The notes beneath the pieces were generated by a model. It was not told where the DNA came from. It was given only the letters and a program-made list of their open reading frames with translations, and ran no database searches. Below are positions 17,476-26,797 of a stretch of DNA of 64,000 nt, piece by piece; the stretch's first letter is position 1; each line of letters starts with the position of its first letter. The position numbers and the translations under genes are program-made. The DNA comes from Desulfosporosinus sp. (GTDB taxonomy: Bacteria > Bacillota > Desulfitobacteriia > Desulfitobacteriales > Desulfitobacteriaceae): NCBI GenBank assembly GCA_003513495.1, contig DOPM01000054.1, forward strand, positions 1-64,000. The letters run 5' to 3'.

Positions 17476-20400
17476 CTACCATAATATGGTAACCCTACCA
17501 TTAGCACCAGCACTACCAGCGCCAGGATTACCGCCGGACCCACCATTACCTGGAGCTTTGCCGCCCAGTTTTCCATACTGGTCGCCAGTATAAGAACCAT
17601 GACTACCACTAGGAGCATAACCGTGTGTACCAGTTTGTCCAGTATACCCAGCAGCACCGCCGCCTGAACCACCAGCACCGCCTCCTGCGCCACTATATCC
17701 ACAAAGGTTTGCACGTAAACCGCCTTTTCCTCCGTAAGCTACGTAGCCATCCACCGATGAATTTCCACCATCACCGCCAGAAGTACCAGGACCATAGCTT
17801 GTAGTAGTACTTGCAATACCACCAGCACCAACTACTACTGATAGTACTTGCCCTGGAGTTACAGCAAAAGTATCAATATAAGCTCCACCGCTACCGCCAC
17901 CAGCACCGGCACCGTCATTATCGTATCTACCTTCACCAGAACCCCCACCGCCCCCAGCTCCAATTATAATAGCATTTATGCTGGTAACTCCTGCGGGTAC
18001 TGTAAAAGTAAAGGTTCCTGGTGTAGCGTAAACCTGCGATCCATGAGTAGCAGCGCCACCTACATACGTCCCTTCTACACCTAAAATAGTAACTCCATTT
18101 TTTATGTTTGTGGAGACTAGGTTCGGTTCATAGTAATACGTCCAAGTGTCTATTCCATCATAGTAACCCTTTTGAGGCTTTAAATAAACTGTAGACCCAC
18201 CACCTGTCCAATATTGCAATGCACTACTTCTACCTACCCCCATTCCATTAGGATTCGCCGTTACCATATTCGGCATCGTTCCTGTTTGCCCGGCGATGGT
18301 CGTACCTTCAAGAACCTTGTCAACTGGAACCACAATAGGCTCTGTCACTGTTAGGTTGCCTTGAATCGTATTGTAATTTCCAGTCGGACATGTCACCGAA
18401 AAGCTTAGTGCAAAAGGGCCACCAACGTTTAATGGCTTTATCGATAAAGCATAATATCCATTTGCTCCAGTTGTTCCTGTAACATTGGCGCCATATCCTC
18501 CAGAAATAGTCACGGTAGCCCCAATTATCGGATTTCCATACGCGTCCGAGATAGTGCCTGAAACAATCGGTAAGGGTACAGGATCTTGCGAAGTCCATAC
18601 CTGAGTCGTCGAGGGAGATACACTGGATATAACCTGATGAGGCGACCCTGGCGAAACATTTATGCCAACCGTTCCCACCACACTCGAATCCCCTACCAAA
18701 GTTGCTGCAATCGTGTGGCTTCCTGCGGTTGTGAGTGACCCGACAGTTGTTTGAACACGCCCTTGTGAATCAGTTACCGCAGATGTAGGTGTAATTAGTA
18801 CAGCCCCTTGAGGCGTTTCACTAAATTGCAGGGCCTTACCCGCCACAGGTTCCCCATTCGAGTCTTTCAATGTGAACTCTACATTACCAATCGATTGACC
18901 AGCCTTAATCGAATATAGATCCTGAGTAGGTGTCAGCGTGTAAGCCGCTGTCGGTAACACGTTCACACTGAGGCTTCCCCCGGATAAAGCATTTCCCGAA
19001 GTATCTTTAATGCTTAGTGTTTGTACCCCAGGTGATTGCAAGGTTACCCTTCCATTAAACGCGCCCGAAAGAACGCTCGTTGATACAGATGAAGGTAAGG
19101 TACTTGAAGTAATCTCAAGTGATGTCCCTGATGCTACGGGATTATTATATTGGTCACTGACGTAACCAGATAAGGACAAGCTTGCCCCCATATTGACACG
19201 GTTCGGTGTACCTACGATACCCTGAACTTTGTAAGGAGAGCCCGCCGTTACCGTTGCCGTCAATGTAGATGAAATAATCGGCCCCTCCGTTTGCGCGTAG
19301 AAAGCATGGTCGCCAGCTTTGGTTAGTGTTGCCGTTCCTGAAAAATTCCCGTTGGCATCGGTACTAAGGGTTGGCAGAGTGTCTTCTAGATCCGTTCCTG
19401 ACATAATCGTAACCGGCGTTCCCTGGGTCGGTGGAGTTCCATATGGCCCAAGAACCTGACCAGAAAATGTAATGCTCGATCCAACAACTAAACTAGTAGA
19501 GGACATATTTAGGGAAATTGATTTTGGATCGCCTGGAATAACCGTGATATTCTGCGTCGTAGAAGCAGTGCCCGCACTCGCAGTAATGTTGATTGGACCC
19601 AAGGATGTTATTTTATTGACTGTATAAGTGAAGCTCCAAGCCTGCGTTGTTACCGTCGTTGTTGGGATGTCCGTCGTGTTAGATGATGAGATGGTTACGA
19701 CGGTTCCATCCATCACAGTATTTCCTGCATTATCAAGTATAGTTCCGGTCACTGTAAACGGATCGCCTACCTGAACAGTTGTGGGTACTTGTAAGATTAT
19801 AGTTTCTGGCGAATTCGCTTGTACCGAAAGACTGACACTAGCTGTTGCAGTCCCACTTGAAGCTTGCAGTTGCACCGTCCCTGGCTGGGAAAAGGTAACA
19901 CTCGCCGTAAAGGCTCCAGTACTATCGGTTGATACGTTCTGGATTATCCCTCCACCGTTTAAGACAACCAAAGTCCCTGCGGGGGCAGAATTCGAACCGA
20001 AGAAAACATTGCCTGACACAATTACAGGAGCATTCACTACTGGCGAGTTATTACTTGCCTGTAGTGTCATACTGGTTGCTATATTAGTGGGCGTAGAACT
20101 AGAACCAGATCCGCCCGAAGACGTTCCCCCTTGGATTCCTGCAAATATCGACGATAACTCAACGCTTCCTGAAGAATCAGCACCCGATCCTGGGATAAGT
20201 TGACTCTGAGCCATAGGCATGCTGACTTCATAATATTTATGCCAAACAACATGCGATGTACCAGGGGCATAGAGATCAAAGTCATAGCCAATCGTTGCTT
20301 CAAGCCCCCTGCTGCCAAAGGATTGAGTTGCAGTCGTTGCATTAAGGTAGACCTTACCCAAATCCAACTTGTTCTTTTGCAGATATGAAATCAATTGGTT

Positions 20401-20619
20401 CTGCCCTTCGGTTGTTAAGGCCCCATTTTGCTTCATATTGCTATCGACAATGGTTAGAGCGTGATTCAAAGTAGACATCATCTGTAATGACTTTGCGACA
20501 TACCCCCCACCGACTATTACAGCAAGTAAGATGGGTAATATAATCAGAATACTGATATAGTCAGCAAAACCGCCCTCCCGTTTTAACAGGCGAGAATATT
20601 TATCCATTATTTTCACCAT
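17476..20619 (-). CDS. Giant TadE/G-like adhesin with Ig-like repeats and glycine-rich tip
   Basis: This is a surface adhesin predicted to be assembled by the pilus machinery. The N-terminus (EGGFADYISILIILPILLAV, about residues 15-34) is a TadE/TadG-type membrane segment. About residues 180-770 hold roughly six repeated Ig-like (Big/invasin-type) domains with recurring motifs such as VSGNV, SGTISDAYGNP and QPGTVQLQA. About 790-880 is a distinct Tyr/Trp-rich module. The last 160 residues are extremely Gly-rich, like phage tail-fibre tips (IIIGAGGGGGSG). At 1047 residues it is far longer than ordinary TadG proteins. It follows the two mini-pilins directly. The start at 20619 is uncertain, because ATG, GTG and a second ATG lie within 15 bases. 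Confidence 0.85.
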   Translation of the reverse strand: MVKIMDKYSRLLKREGGFADYISILIILPILLAVIVGGGYVAKSLQMMSTLNHALTIVDSNMKQNGALTTEGQNQLISYLQKNKLDLGKVYLNATTATQSFGSRGLEATIGYDFDLYAPGTSHVVWHKYYEVSMPMAQSQLIPGSGADSSGSVELSSIFAGIQGGTSSGGSGSSSTPTNIATSMTLQASNNSPVVNAPVIVSGNVFFGSNSAPAGTLVVLNGGGIIQNVSTDSTGAFTASVTFSQPGTVQLQASSGTATASVSLSVQANSPETIILQVPTTVQVGDPFTVTGTILDNAGNTVMDGTVVTISSSNTTDIPTTTVTTQAWSFTYTVNKITSLGPINITASAGTASTTQNITVIPGDPKSISLNMSSTSLVVGSSITFSGQVLGPYGTPPTQGTPVTIMSGTDLEDTLPTLSTDANGNFSGTATLTKAGDHAFYAQTEGPIISSTLTATVTAGSPYKVQGIVGTPNRVNMGASLSLSGYVSDQYNNPVASGTSLEITSSTLPSSVSTSVLSGAFNGRVTLQSPGVQTLSIKDTSGNALSGGSLSVNVLPTAAYTLTPTQDLYSIKAGQSIGNVEFTLKDSNGEPVAGKALQFSETPQGAVLITPTSAVTDSQGRVQTTVGSLTTAGSHTIAATLVGDSSVVGTVGINVSPGSPHQVISSVSPSTTQVWTSQDPVPLPIVSGTISDAYGNPIIGATVTISGGYGANVTGTTGANGYYALSIKPLNVGGPFALSFSVTCPTGNYNTIQGNLTVTEPIVVPVDKVLEGTTIAGQTGTMPNMVTANPNGMGVGRSSALQYWTGGGSTVYLKPQKGYYDGIDTWTYYYEPNLVSTNIKNGVTILGVEGTYVGGAATHGSQVYATPGTFTFTVPAGVTSINAIIIGAGGGGGSGEGRYDNDGAGAGGGSGGAYIDTFAVTPGQVLSVVVGAGGIASTTTSYGPGTSGGDGGNSSVDGYVAYGGKGGLRANLCGYSGAGGGAGGSGGGAAGYTGQTGTHGYAPSGSHGSYTGDQYGKLGGKAPGNGGSGGNPGAGSAGANGRVTILW

Positions 20620-20655
20620 CCCTCTATAGCGAAAATAGGGAGCATTTGCCCCCTA

Positions 20656-20805
20656 TTACGATGTTGGAACTGCATTGAGTATATCTGACAGGAAATTATT
20701 AAACCAAGTGCTCAGAGCTCCTGGTGCCACTGTATGGATTAACAACCCTGCTGCCAAGGCGATAACCAAAATAATCGCTATTGTTACCCATTGATCTAAA
20801 CCCAT
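20656..20805 (-). CDS. Mini-pilin 1 (Flp-like, 49 residues)
   Basis: ATG at 20805 follows AAGGAGAGAGG. The 49-residue product starts MGLDQWVTIAIILVIALAAG, a single hydrophobic helix after six residues, and ends in a short amphipathic tail (ALSTWFNNFLSDILNAV). It is nearly identical to the neighbouring gene at 20852-21001. The size, the single N-terminal helix and the position beside tadC and the adhesin suggest the major Tad pilin. There is no leader peptide and no clear Gly-x4-Glu prepilin cleavage site, so processing would be unusual. The alternative is a small structural membrane peptide. Confidence 0.75.
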   Translation of the reverse strand: MGLDQWVTIAIILVIALAAGLLIHTVAPGALSTWFNNFLSDILNAVPTS

Positions 20806-20851
20806 GTTTCCTCTCTCCTTTTGAATAAGTTTTTCTCTTAACCGGTTTCGA

Positions 20852-21001
20852 CTATGATGTTGGAACCGCGTTCAGAATATCTGACAAGAATCCATTGAAC
20901 CAAGTGCTTAAGGCTCCTGGTGCAACAGTATGGATTAACAACCCTGCCGCCAAGGCGATAACCAAGATAATCGCTATTGTTACCCATTGGTCTAAACCCA
21001 C
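20852..21001 (-). CDS. Mini-pilin 2 (Flp-like, 49 residues)
   Basis: GTG at 21001 follows AAGGAGAGAGG, with the same leader sequence as its copy. The product differs from mini-pilin 1 at one visible residue (Gly for Asn in WFNGF), while the DNA differs mainly at third codon positions. This shows the protein is under selection rather than freshly duplicated. It is the first of two tandem pilin genes, 25 bases downstream of tadC. It carries the same absence of a recognisable prepilin cleavage motif. Confidence 0.75.
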   Translation of the reverse strand: MGLDQWVTIAIILVIALAAGLLIHTVAPGALSTWFNGFLSDILNAVPTS

Positions 21002-21026
21002 GTTTCCTCTCTCCTTTCCTACTTCT

Positions 21027-21842
21027 TTACAGTTGACTTAGTGAACTTGAAATGATTTGCCAAAAATACGGAATTAGCCATAACGAGCAAGTCATAAAAC
21101 CAACGCCCGTGATGATCGTCAGGGGCCCCGTTAAGCGTTTGGTAAAATACTTCACTCGTTTAGCAGAACTTCGTTCGATTTTGGCGGCCATATCACCAAA
21201 CGGATCTGGGTTCCCTAAGTTATCTTGGGGAACCCCTTCTCTGTGATAGGTTTTAAGTTTTAAAAGAACGGCACTCATATCTCGGTCACTCACCTTATCT
21301 GCCAATCGATCTAATGCCTCCGGAAGCGGTACGCCCGCAGCAATTTCTGTAACTAAACTTGTCCACGCTACTGCCATAGCTCCATGAAGGATCGGAAGTA
21401 TTGCGGTTATTGCTTGGGATACGGTATCACCAACAATCAGTCGGATCTTAAGTAAGGAAGCGACATTGCCAATTTCACTAAGCATTTCTTCTCTCCAGTT
21501 GTGATGCGCTGCATAGTATCTCAAGAAATGGATTCCATAAGCAAAACTAGCGCCAACAATGGCCCAGAGAATGCTTTTTCCAGCAAGTCCTAAGAGAGCA
21601 CCAAACGCAAATATCATAAGTGCCCCTATTTGCAGATAGCTTCGAAGAGGTACACCTATTCGTTCCAGCCTTGCCCTTAAACCTGAAGACGATTTGTGCT
21701 CCAGCCATTTGAGAAACTTCTCCCTTTGCGATCGTCCGCTATAACCAAAGACCTCAGCTCGCCAAGCAGCTTCTTTAGAAATGCCAAAGCGAATATATGT
21801 GTATGTGGCAAATGACAATGCCGCCCATAGGGGATAGTCCAT
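21027..21842 (-). CDS. tadC: TadC-like pilus assembly membrane protein
   Basis: ATG at 21842 (MDYPLWAAL) follows AAAGGTAAGAG; the upstream extension overlaps tadB and is not family-like. The 271 residues form the GspF/TadC type inner-membrane platform protein. They show an N-terminal helix, a cytoplasmic stretch, paired transmembrane helices (about 65-105), a second cytoplasmic helical domain with ALDRLADKVSDRDM, and C-terminal membrane helices. It works with TadB as the platform over the TadA ATPase. The gene is 16 bases downstream of tadB and 25 bases upstream of the pilins. Confidence 0.85.
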   Translation of the reverse strand: MDYPLWAALSFATYTYIRFGISKEAAWRAEVFGYSGRSQREKFLKWLEHKSSSGLRARLERIGVPLRSYLQIGALMIFAFGALLGLAGKSILWAIVGASFAYGIHFLRYYAAHHNWREEMLSEIGNVASLLKIRLIVGDTVSQAITAILPILHGAMAVAWTSLVTEIAAGVPLPEALDRLADKVSDRDMSAVLLKLKTYHREGVPQDNLGNPDPFGDMAAKIERSSAKRVKYFTKRLTGPLTIITGVGFMTCSLWLIPYFWQIISSSLSQL

Positions 21843-21858
21843 ACTCTTACCTTCTTTC

Positions 21859-22734
21859 TTAAAGAGTAACTCGATAACGTGAATATCTACGCAAACTGGA
21901 GAAGATGACCCACGTTCCAATAGAAGAAGCGACGAGCAGCCACCCCATGTTCCTGGGGATAAGCGGCCAAACATCCGGTAATATAAGCCTGTAAAAAAGA
22001 GGACCTGCAAGGGTTAGACAGAGGAAGAGAATAAGGATTCCCATCCAAACTGAAATCTCACCCCGCATGTCCCCCTGAATATCCTCCTCTTCGTGAAACT
22101 TGTAGTCTAACACCTCAAAGCTTTTAGCACCGTCGGTTCCAACCTCTTTCACAGTTGCGACAAGATCAGCAAAAAAACGAAAACTAGGCATATTGATTTC
22201 TAAGGCCATATCAGCGATGGCTTCTGTGATCGAAACATTACCTCCAACCTTTTTTAAGTAGTTTTGGGCTATAGAATGCATAGGTTCCTCTCGCATAAGA
22301 AGTGCCGCATGCCAAAGGGCATCATTTATTGTCCTACCGTTAGAAAGTGCATCTGATGTAGTCCCCACGAAGATTGCCACTTGTCGACCCAAAGCGTCCA
22401 GTTTGCTTGAAGCCCTCTTTTCATACCATAAACCCGGTAGTTGAAATCCAACACTGAACATGACGGCTGCAGCAAGATAACTTTGGGCTATAACCAGCCA
22501 AGCCACGGCAACAAGAATGCCCCACACAAAGGATAAAACTCGATACCTTGTGTAGGGCACTCCTAATACTTTTAAACTCTTAAGCGTTATGCTGTTTCCA
22601 CGAACAGCTTTAATCTCTCTCCTTCGAGCTTTCTTAACGGCTTCATCGGCAGGGTCCGTATGATTAGGATGCTTGAAGTTGTACCATAGAAACACGGCCA
22701 GAGCTAGGGAAAGGGCACTAACCAGCGATAGCAC
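21859..22734 (-). CDS. tadB: TadB-like pilus assembly membrane protein
   Basis: The likely start is GTG at 22734, behind GGGGGAG and overlapping the last 17 bases of tadA. An upstream ATG at 22830 lies within tadA without a matching signal. The 291-residue product has membrane helices near the N-terminus, a T2SSF cytoplasmic helical domain (LDALGRQVAIFVGTTSDALS, SITEAIADMALEI), and two C-terminal helices. It pairs with TadC to form the membrane platform of the pilus machine. Translational coupling to tadA is implied by the overlap. Confidence 0.85.
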   Translation of the reverse strand: MLSLVSALSLALAVFLWYNFKHPNHTDPADEAVKKARRREIKAVRGNSITLKSLKVLGVPYTRYRVLSFVWGILVAVAWLVIAQSYLAAAVMFSVGFQLPGLWYEKRASSKLDALGRQVAIFVGTTSDALSNGRTINDALWHAALLMREEPMHSIAQNYLKKVGGNVSITEAIADMALEINMPSFRFFADLVATVKEVGTDGAKSFEVLDYKFHEEEDIQGDMRGEISVWMGILILFLCLTLAGPLFYRLILPDVWPLIPRNMGWLLVASSIGTWVIFSSLRRYSRYRVTL

Positions 22735-24115
22735 TAGTTTCTCCCCCTTTACTCGGAAAAATCGGAACGTCAGCATCATTAATCGTCCATTCTCTCCGCT
22801 TGTCAGGTTCAATATCATTAACCCATTCAAACGTGTCCGTTAACGGGTCCCATAGGAAAACATCCTTAAACTTCGGGACATTAGGCTTATCCAAGGAGTT
22901 TACTTCTACAATCCTCGAAATGCGACGACGACCATCACGAGTTCGCGCAATAAAAACCATAATGTGAACCTGTTCGTGAATAAATCGCTCAAGGAATTGT
23001 TCACTCATGTTGTATCCTGCCTGACGCATTCGCATTACTAGGAGGAATACGGCTTTTTCTGGACTCCCTGCGTGCATTGTGGTCATTGCACCATCATGAC
23101 CAGCAGCTGAGGTGAGGAGAAACACTGCGGCTTCAATTCCCCTGATCTCTGAAACACATACCCTGTCAGGGCGTTTCCGCATGCATTCTTCAAAGAGGGC
23201 CACCATATCAATTTTGTTCTGACCTTGTGTGACCGTCTGCATACTCAAATATCGTTTTAAACTTGCGTTTGTTTCTCGTACGTCTTCAATCATGATCACT
23301 CGTTCATCAGGATCGAACCCGCCGCTTTCCATCAAAGTTCTGACCCAGGTTGTTTTCCCCGTGCCTGTTGAACCCAAGATCAACATCGTCGCCTTCCCAC
23401 GTGCGGCTGCTAGCAGAAACTTCAACATAGCCTCTGTTGCGCTGCCCGTTTCAATTTGGTCGTTTGCGGAATACTTTTTTGTTTGCTTCACGCTTTTACG
23501 GATATTCACCGTGATATGCTCTGTTATTGGAGGACAAGTCGCTTCAACCCGTTCACCATTGGCAAGTTCCACATTGACCATGGGATTACCATAGTTCAAA
23601 GACCGTTCGGCCTTTGCCATCCTCATGAGATTGTCTGTCCATTGTTGTAGCTCTTCGTCATCGTTAAACACTTCATCCTGTTCAAAGGGTTTGTCCTCCC
23701 CCAACCGATACAAGACCCCTCCTAACTCCACGTCAATTTTGTCAGGCGCGTCAATGATAATTTCTGTGATCTGGTTATTCTTGATGTGTTTGTCGAGAAT
23801 CCCGAAACCAAAGAGATCGGCTTCAATACGCTCATAGATTTCAGCTTTTTCCTGACTGGTCAATGATTTTCGTTCAATTGCCCTGCGAGCCAGCTGTAAG
23901 ACTTCTTCTTTATGGTTATCTTTGTCTACCAAAAGTCGGTCCGCTGTCTGGATAAGGTCTTTGTTTATGTCCCGAAGAATCTGCTTCCAACGGCTTTTTT
24001 CATGAATCACTACCGAATTTTTACCTGAGTCCCGCTGTCCGGTTACTCTGAGGTCGGCAAGGTTGATACTCCCATGGTCGTTTACATCTAATGTTTCTAA
24101 GTCAAGTCTTGGCAA
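22718..24115 (-). CDS. tadA: TadA/CpaF pilus assembly ATPase
   Basis: This is the hexameric secretion ATPase that drives pilin polymerisation. The 465 residues include an N-terminal all-helical part and a T2SSE/CpaF catalytic domain. Walker A is GSTGTGKTT (about 250), an acidic Walker-type MIEDVRET follows (about 277), and the His/Asp-box-like segment SAAGHDGAMTTMHAG appears near 340. The sequence surrounding these motifs is typical CpaF. It heads the tadA-tadB-tadC block with overlapping or closely spaced genes. No prepilin peptidase gene (tadV/cpaA) follows, unlike in most tad loci. Confidence 0.92.
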   Translation of the reverse strand: MPRLDLETLDVNDHGSINLADLRVTGQRDSGKNSVVIHEKSRWKQILRDINKDLIQTADRLLVDKDNHKEEVLQLARRAIERKSLTSQEKAEIYERIEADLFGFGILDKHIKNNQITEIIIDAPDKIDVELGGVLYRLGEDKPFEQDEVFNDDEELQQWTDNLMRMAKAERSLNYGNPMVNVELANGERVEATCPPITEHITVNIRKSVKQTKKYSANDQIETGSATEAMLKFLLAAARGKATMLILGSTGTGKTTWVRTLMESGGFDPDERVIMIEDVRETNASLKRYLSMQTVTQGQNKIDMVALFEECMRKRPDRVCVSEIRGIEAAVFLLTSAAGHDGAMTTMHAGSPEKAVFLLVMRMRQAGYNMSEQFLERFIHEQVHIMVFIARTRDGRRRISRIVEVNSLDKPNVPKFKDVFLWDPLTDTFEWVNDIEPDKRREWTINDADVPIFPSKGGETSAIAG

Positions 24116-24143
24116 AGTATATTCCCCCTTTCCCTGTTATGGT

Positions 24144-25367
24144 TTAGTTTCCAAAGAAGAACCCAAATAATCCCCTGCGCTCTTTCTTTTTAACCTTAGC
24201 CGTTCCTTTCTCATTGGTAGGGTTATGGATCGGCATAATTTGGTTACATGCCCCGCCTAAACCCATATTTGCAGAGACCATTCGCCAGGAGGAATCGGGT
24301 GGAATATCGAACTTCGCCCGATTAATGATCTTATCGTAGTGTTCCATGTCTGCAGGTATAACTCCTAACAGTGGAAGCCCTAAGGCTTCGGCCATTTCTT
24401 CAGGATCGAGCCCCTCTCTTTCTGGGACTTTATTAATGAGGAGCCGATATTTATTGGGCAAATTATTGAAACGCTGTACTTCTTTGCAAAGTTTGAGGTG
24501 CTTTTGAAGTGCATCCATTAACACGTCAGTCGGCTCAGCCACTAGAATTACTTCGTCTGCTTCTTGTAGAACCGAATAGGTCATAACGTCTCGCAATCTT
24601 GGCGGCAAGTCGTAGATCGTGAGGTCAAACTGTGAACGTGCCCATTCGTGTAAGATGGATACATTGTTGATATTACAGACCAGACCATTCAGTGTCCCGA
24701 TCATCGGGACAACCTTAATTCGCCCGACACTCTGGACAATTTCACCCATTCTTCGTTTGAATAAGGTTTCATTCCCCCAATCTGTTTCTTCAAGTGAATC
24801 AAGCCCTACCTGGGCAGGTTGTTTTCCTAGATACCTTAATACACCCCCTTTGTCTTCGTCTGTCTCAATGATCCCCACGTTAATACGTGCTTGATCCGCT
24901 AGTTTGGCCAAGTGCACCACCGTCGTCGTTTTACCAACGCCACCTCCTGGTGAAAAGAGGGCTACGGATCGTTTTGCTTTCCGGATTGGTTGCAGACTCA
25001 AGTCTAAGTCGGAGGGTTCTCCCCATGTCAGGTCACTTATCCCCTGACCACCGACAAGGCTCTCCATAAAATCATAGACGCAACCTGGCAGGTTTCCCGT
25101 TAACTTGGTATAACTCACCCCCTTATCGCTTACTGGTACTGGCATATTTCCATAGAGCAGGGCAATTTTACCCTTGATTTGCTCAAGAGAACTTAAGGAA
25201 TCGACACTTTTGCGATAAATGATAACGGCATCCGCCTCAGCATCTTCTATCCCCTGAATATCTCGCCATACCGTTACTGTAACCCCATATTTGACACTAA
25301 GATGATCACTCAAGCGTGCCCCGGTATTGTGATCAGGAATAACAAGAATAACCTTAAAATTACTCAC
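24144..25367 (-). CDS. TadZ/CpaE-like ATPase with intact Walker A
   Basis: This protein probably positions the pilus machine at the cell envelope. The N-terminal 120 residues form a receiver-like fold without a clear phosphoacceptor Asp. A MinD/ParA-type ATPase domain follows, with FSPGGGVGKTTTV (about 140-152). The C-terminal region ends in a basic KVKKKERRGLFGFFFG tail that could bind the membrane. Of the four MinD-like domains in this pilus cluster, it is the only one retaining the GK-T lysine. The start is GTG just after GGGGATCAAAAAG. It lies 28 bases upstream of tadA. Confidence 0.85.
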   Translation of the reverse strand: MSNFKVILVIPDHNTGARLSDHLSVKYGVTVTVWRDIQGIEDAEADAVIIYRKSVDSLSSLEQIKGKIALLYGNMPVPVSDKGVSYTKLTGNLPGCVYDFMESLVGGQGISDLTWGEPSDLDLSLQPIRKAKRSVALFSPGGGVGKTTTVVHLAKLADQARINVGIIETDEDKGGVLRYLGKQPAQVGLDSLEETDWGNETLFKRRMGEIVQSVGRIKVVPMIGTLNGLVCNINNVSILHEWARSQFDLTIYDLPPRLRDVMTYSVLQEADEVILVAEPTDVLMDALQKHLKLCKEVQRFNNLPNKYRLLINKVPEREGLDPEEMAEALGLPLLGVIPADMEHYDKIINRAKFDIPPDSSWRMVSANMGLGGACNQIMPIHNPTNEKGTAKVKKKERRGLFGFFFGN

Positions 25368-25386
25368 CCTTTTTGATCCCCCTTAT

Positions 25387-26247
25387 TTAATTTTGAAAAA
25401 CCCGTGCCGAGTTGGCACTTAAGATTTGTTGCAATAAATCTGCTGTTTCCTCTTGTATGCTTTTGGGAATCGATGCACCTTGTTCAAAAAGTTCCATGTC
25501 GTGTTTCCATAGAATGCAATTCGTTATTTCCTCCCCTGTCAAAAACTCCATTTCCAATTTTGATCCAGCTCGCTGAGCTTGATTCATCACCCATATAAGG
25601 TTTTTTTTGAGGCCCGAGAACCGACAGTGTTCATGAAATCGAGTGGCACTGTCTAAACCAACGGGCGTTGGCCGGAAGACTGAGACAATATGATCAGCTT
25701 CTGTCAAAGCGATCCTACCTATCGCATCGTTCAGCGCATGTCCGGCATCAACCAAAACAAACGCAGCATGCCTCCTTGCGAAGTGATAGAGCTCACGGGC
25801 TTCATCTTCCTGCCAATGCCACTGGGCATTGTAAGACGCACCAGATCGAGGAATTACTGTAAATCCCTTAACAACATTAACCTTAATGGAGTCTAGTTCA
25901 CTGTTAAAACGTTCCTTAGTGTGCGAAATCGTGTCTAAGCCTTTCGTGACAGGTTTTCTTCCCATAAACCGAAGTAAACTCCCTCCGGTAGAGGCGGCTT
26001 CAATGACTAAGACAGTAAACCCAATTTGGTGAAGCAGTTTAGCGAGGATCGCAGTAATCGTTGAACACCCCACTCCGCCTTGTGTTCCCCAAATAGCGAT
26101 AAGTTGATTAGCTGCTACGACTGCAGATAAAGGAGACCGCCCCATGAGGCGGTCAAAAAGTCCACGTTTTCTTGTAATTGTCTCAGAGTAATCCAAGTCT
26201 GTACCTGCCTTTCCGTTTTTTGTTAAGTGCCCCTGACTAAGTTCCAA
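25387..26247 (-). CDS. CpaE/TadZ-like protein with GCST P-loop
   Basis: A MinD/ParA-fold protein of up to 286 residues whose P-loop reads GTQGGVGCST (about 54), with Cys replacing the usual catalytic Lys, a known variation in CpaE/TadZ proteins. No receiver-like domain is present, in contrast to its neighbour. ATP binding may persist but hydrolysis is doubtful. The start is uncertain: the TTG at 26247 overlaps the tadE-like gene, and a second TTG (LDYSE) lies about 50 bases further in. It is placed directly before the intact TadZ-like gene, which suggests that the two form a heteromeric localisation complex. Confidence 0.78.
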   Translation of the reverse strand: MELSQGHLTKNGKAGTDLDYSETITRKRGLFDRLMGRSPLSAVVAANQLIAIWGTQGGVGCSTITAILAKLLHQIGFTVLVIEAASTGGSLLRFMGRKPVTKGLDTISHTKERFNSELDSIKVNVVKGFTVIPRSGASYNAQWHWQEDEARELYHFARRHAAFVLVDAGHALNDAIGRIALTEADHIVSVFRPTPVGLDSATRFHEHCRFSGLKKNLIWVMNQAQRAGSKLEMEFLTGEEITNCILWKHDMELFEQGASIPKSIQEETADLLQQILSANSARVFQN

Positions 26248-26780
26248 GTCCCAGTCGAACTCTCATAGGAATTAGGGCTAACCATGACATGAAGTGGAAT
26301 TGACCAATGGGTGTTTGACATCGGGATGAACCCTGGAAAAAGTGCTATATTCATGGTCATCTCAAGGTAAATACTCGTCCCTGGAACGGGCTCAGAAAAT
26401 GCAAAAGGTGAACTTGACCCTTTATCATTTTCACTAAACACTTGAGCTGATTGAAGAGTATATGAGCTTGAGGGCCAGTTTTTTAGATTGTTTTGCAGAT
26501 TAATCATGAATTCCTGTTGTACTTCAGAGGTATCCACTACTTGTATACCTCCTTTTGTCGGGTCAGGCACTGTATTGGCTCCAAGAGCCGTTATAGCGGA
26601 GGTGCTAATAGCATCGTGAAGTCTTGTTGCCATGACTTGGATCTTGTACACATATCCAAAAGTACTGTAGAGGGCAAGGAGTAGAAAAATTGAAATCGCC
26701 GCCAGCACATAGATTTGAGGACCACCACGATCGTCACTGATCTGCATACTTTTATACTTCTGGTAAATTCTTTTTAACAT
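26223..26780 (-). CDS. TadE-like minor pilin or assembly protein
   Basis: ATG at 26780 follows GGAGGGCACAG. The 185-residue protein begins with a short basic cytoplasmic stretch, then a hydrophobic helix (QIYVLAAISIFLLLALYS), and continues with a helix bearing KIQVMATRLHDAISTSAITA, which is the TadE/TadG signature arrangement. The rest is an exported beta-rich domain. It likely forms a minor pilin or base component of the pilus. It overlaps the following cpaE-like gene and is 17 bases from the beta-propeller gene. Confidence 0.7.
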   Translation of the reverse strand: MLKRIYQKYKSMQISDDRGGPQIYVLAAISIFLLLALYSTFGYVYKIQVMATRLHDAISTSAITALGANTVPDPTKGGIQVVDTSEVQQEFMINLQNNLKNWPSSSYTLQSAQVFSENDKGSSSPFAFSEPVPGTSIYLEMTMNIALFPGFIPMSNTHWSIPLHVMVSPNSYESSTGTWNLVRGT

Positions 26781-26797
26781 CTGTGCCCTCCATTCAC

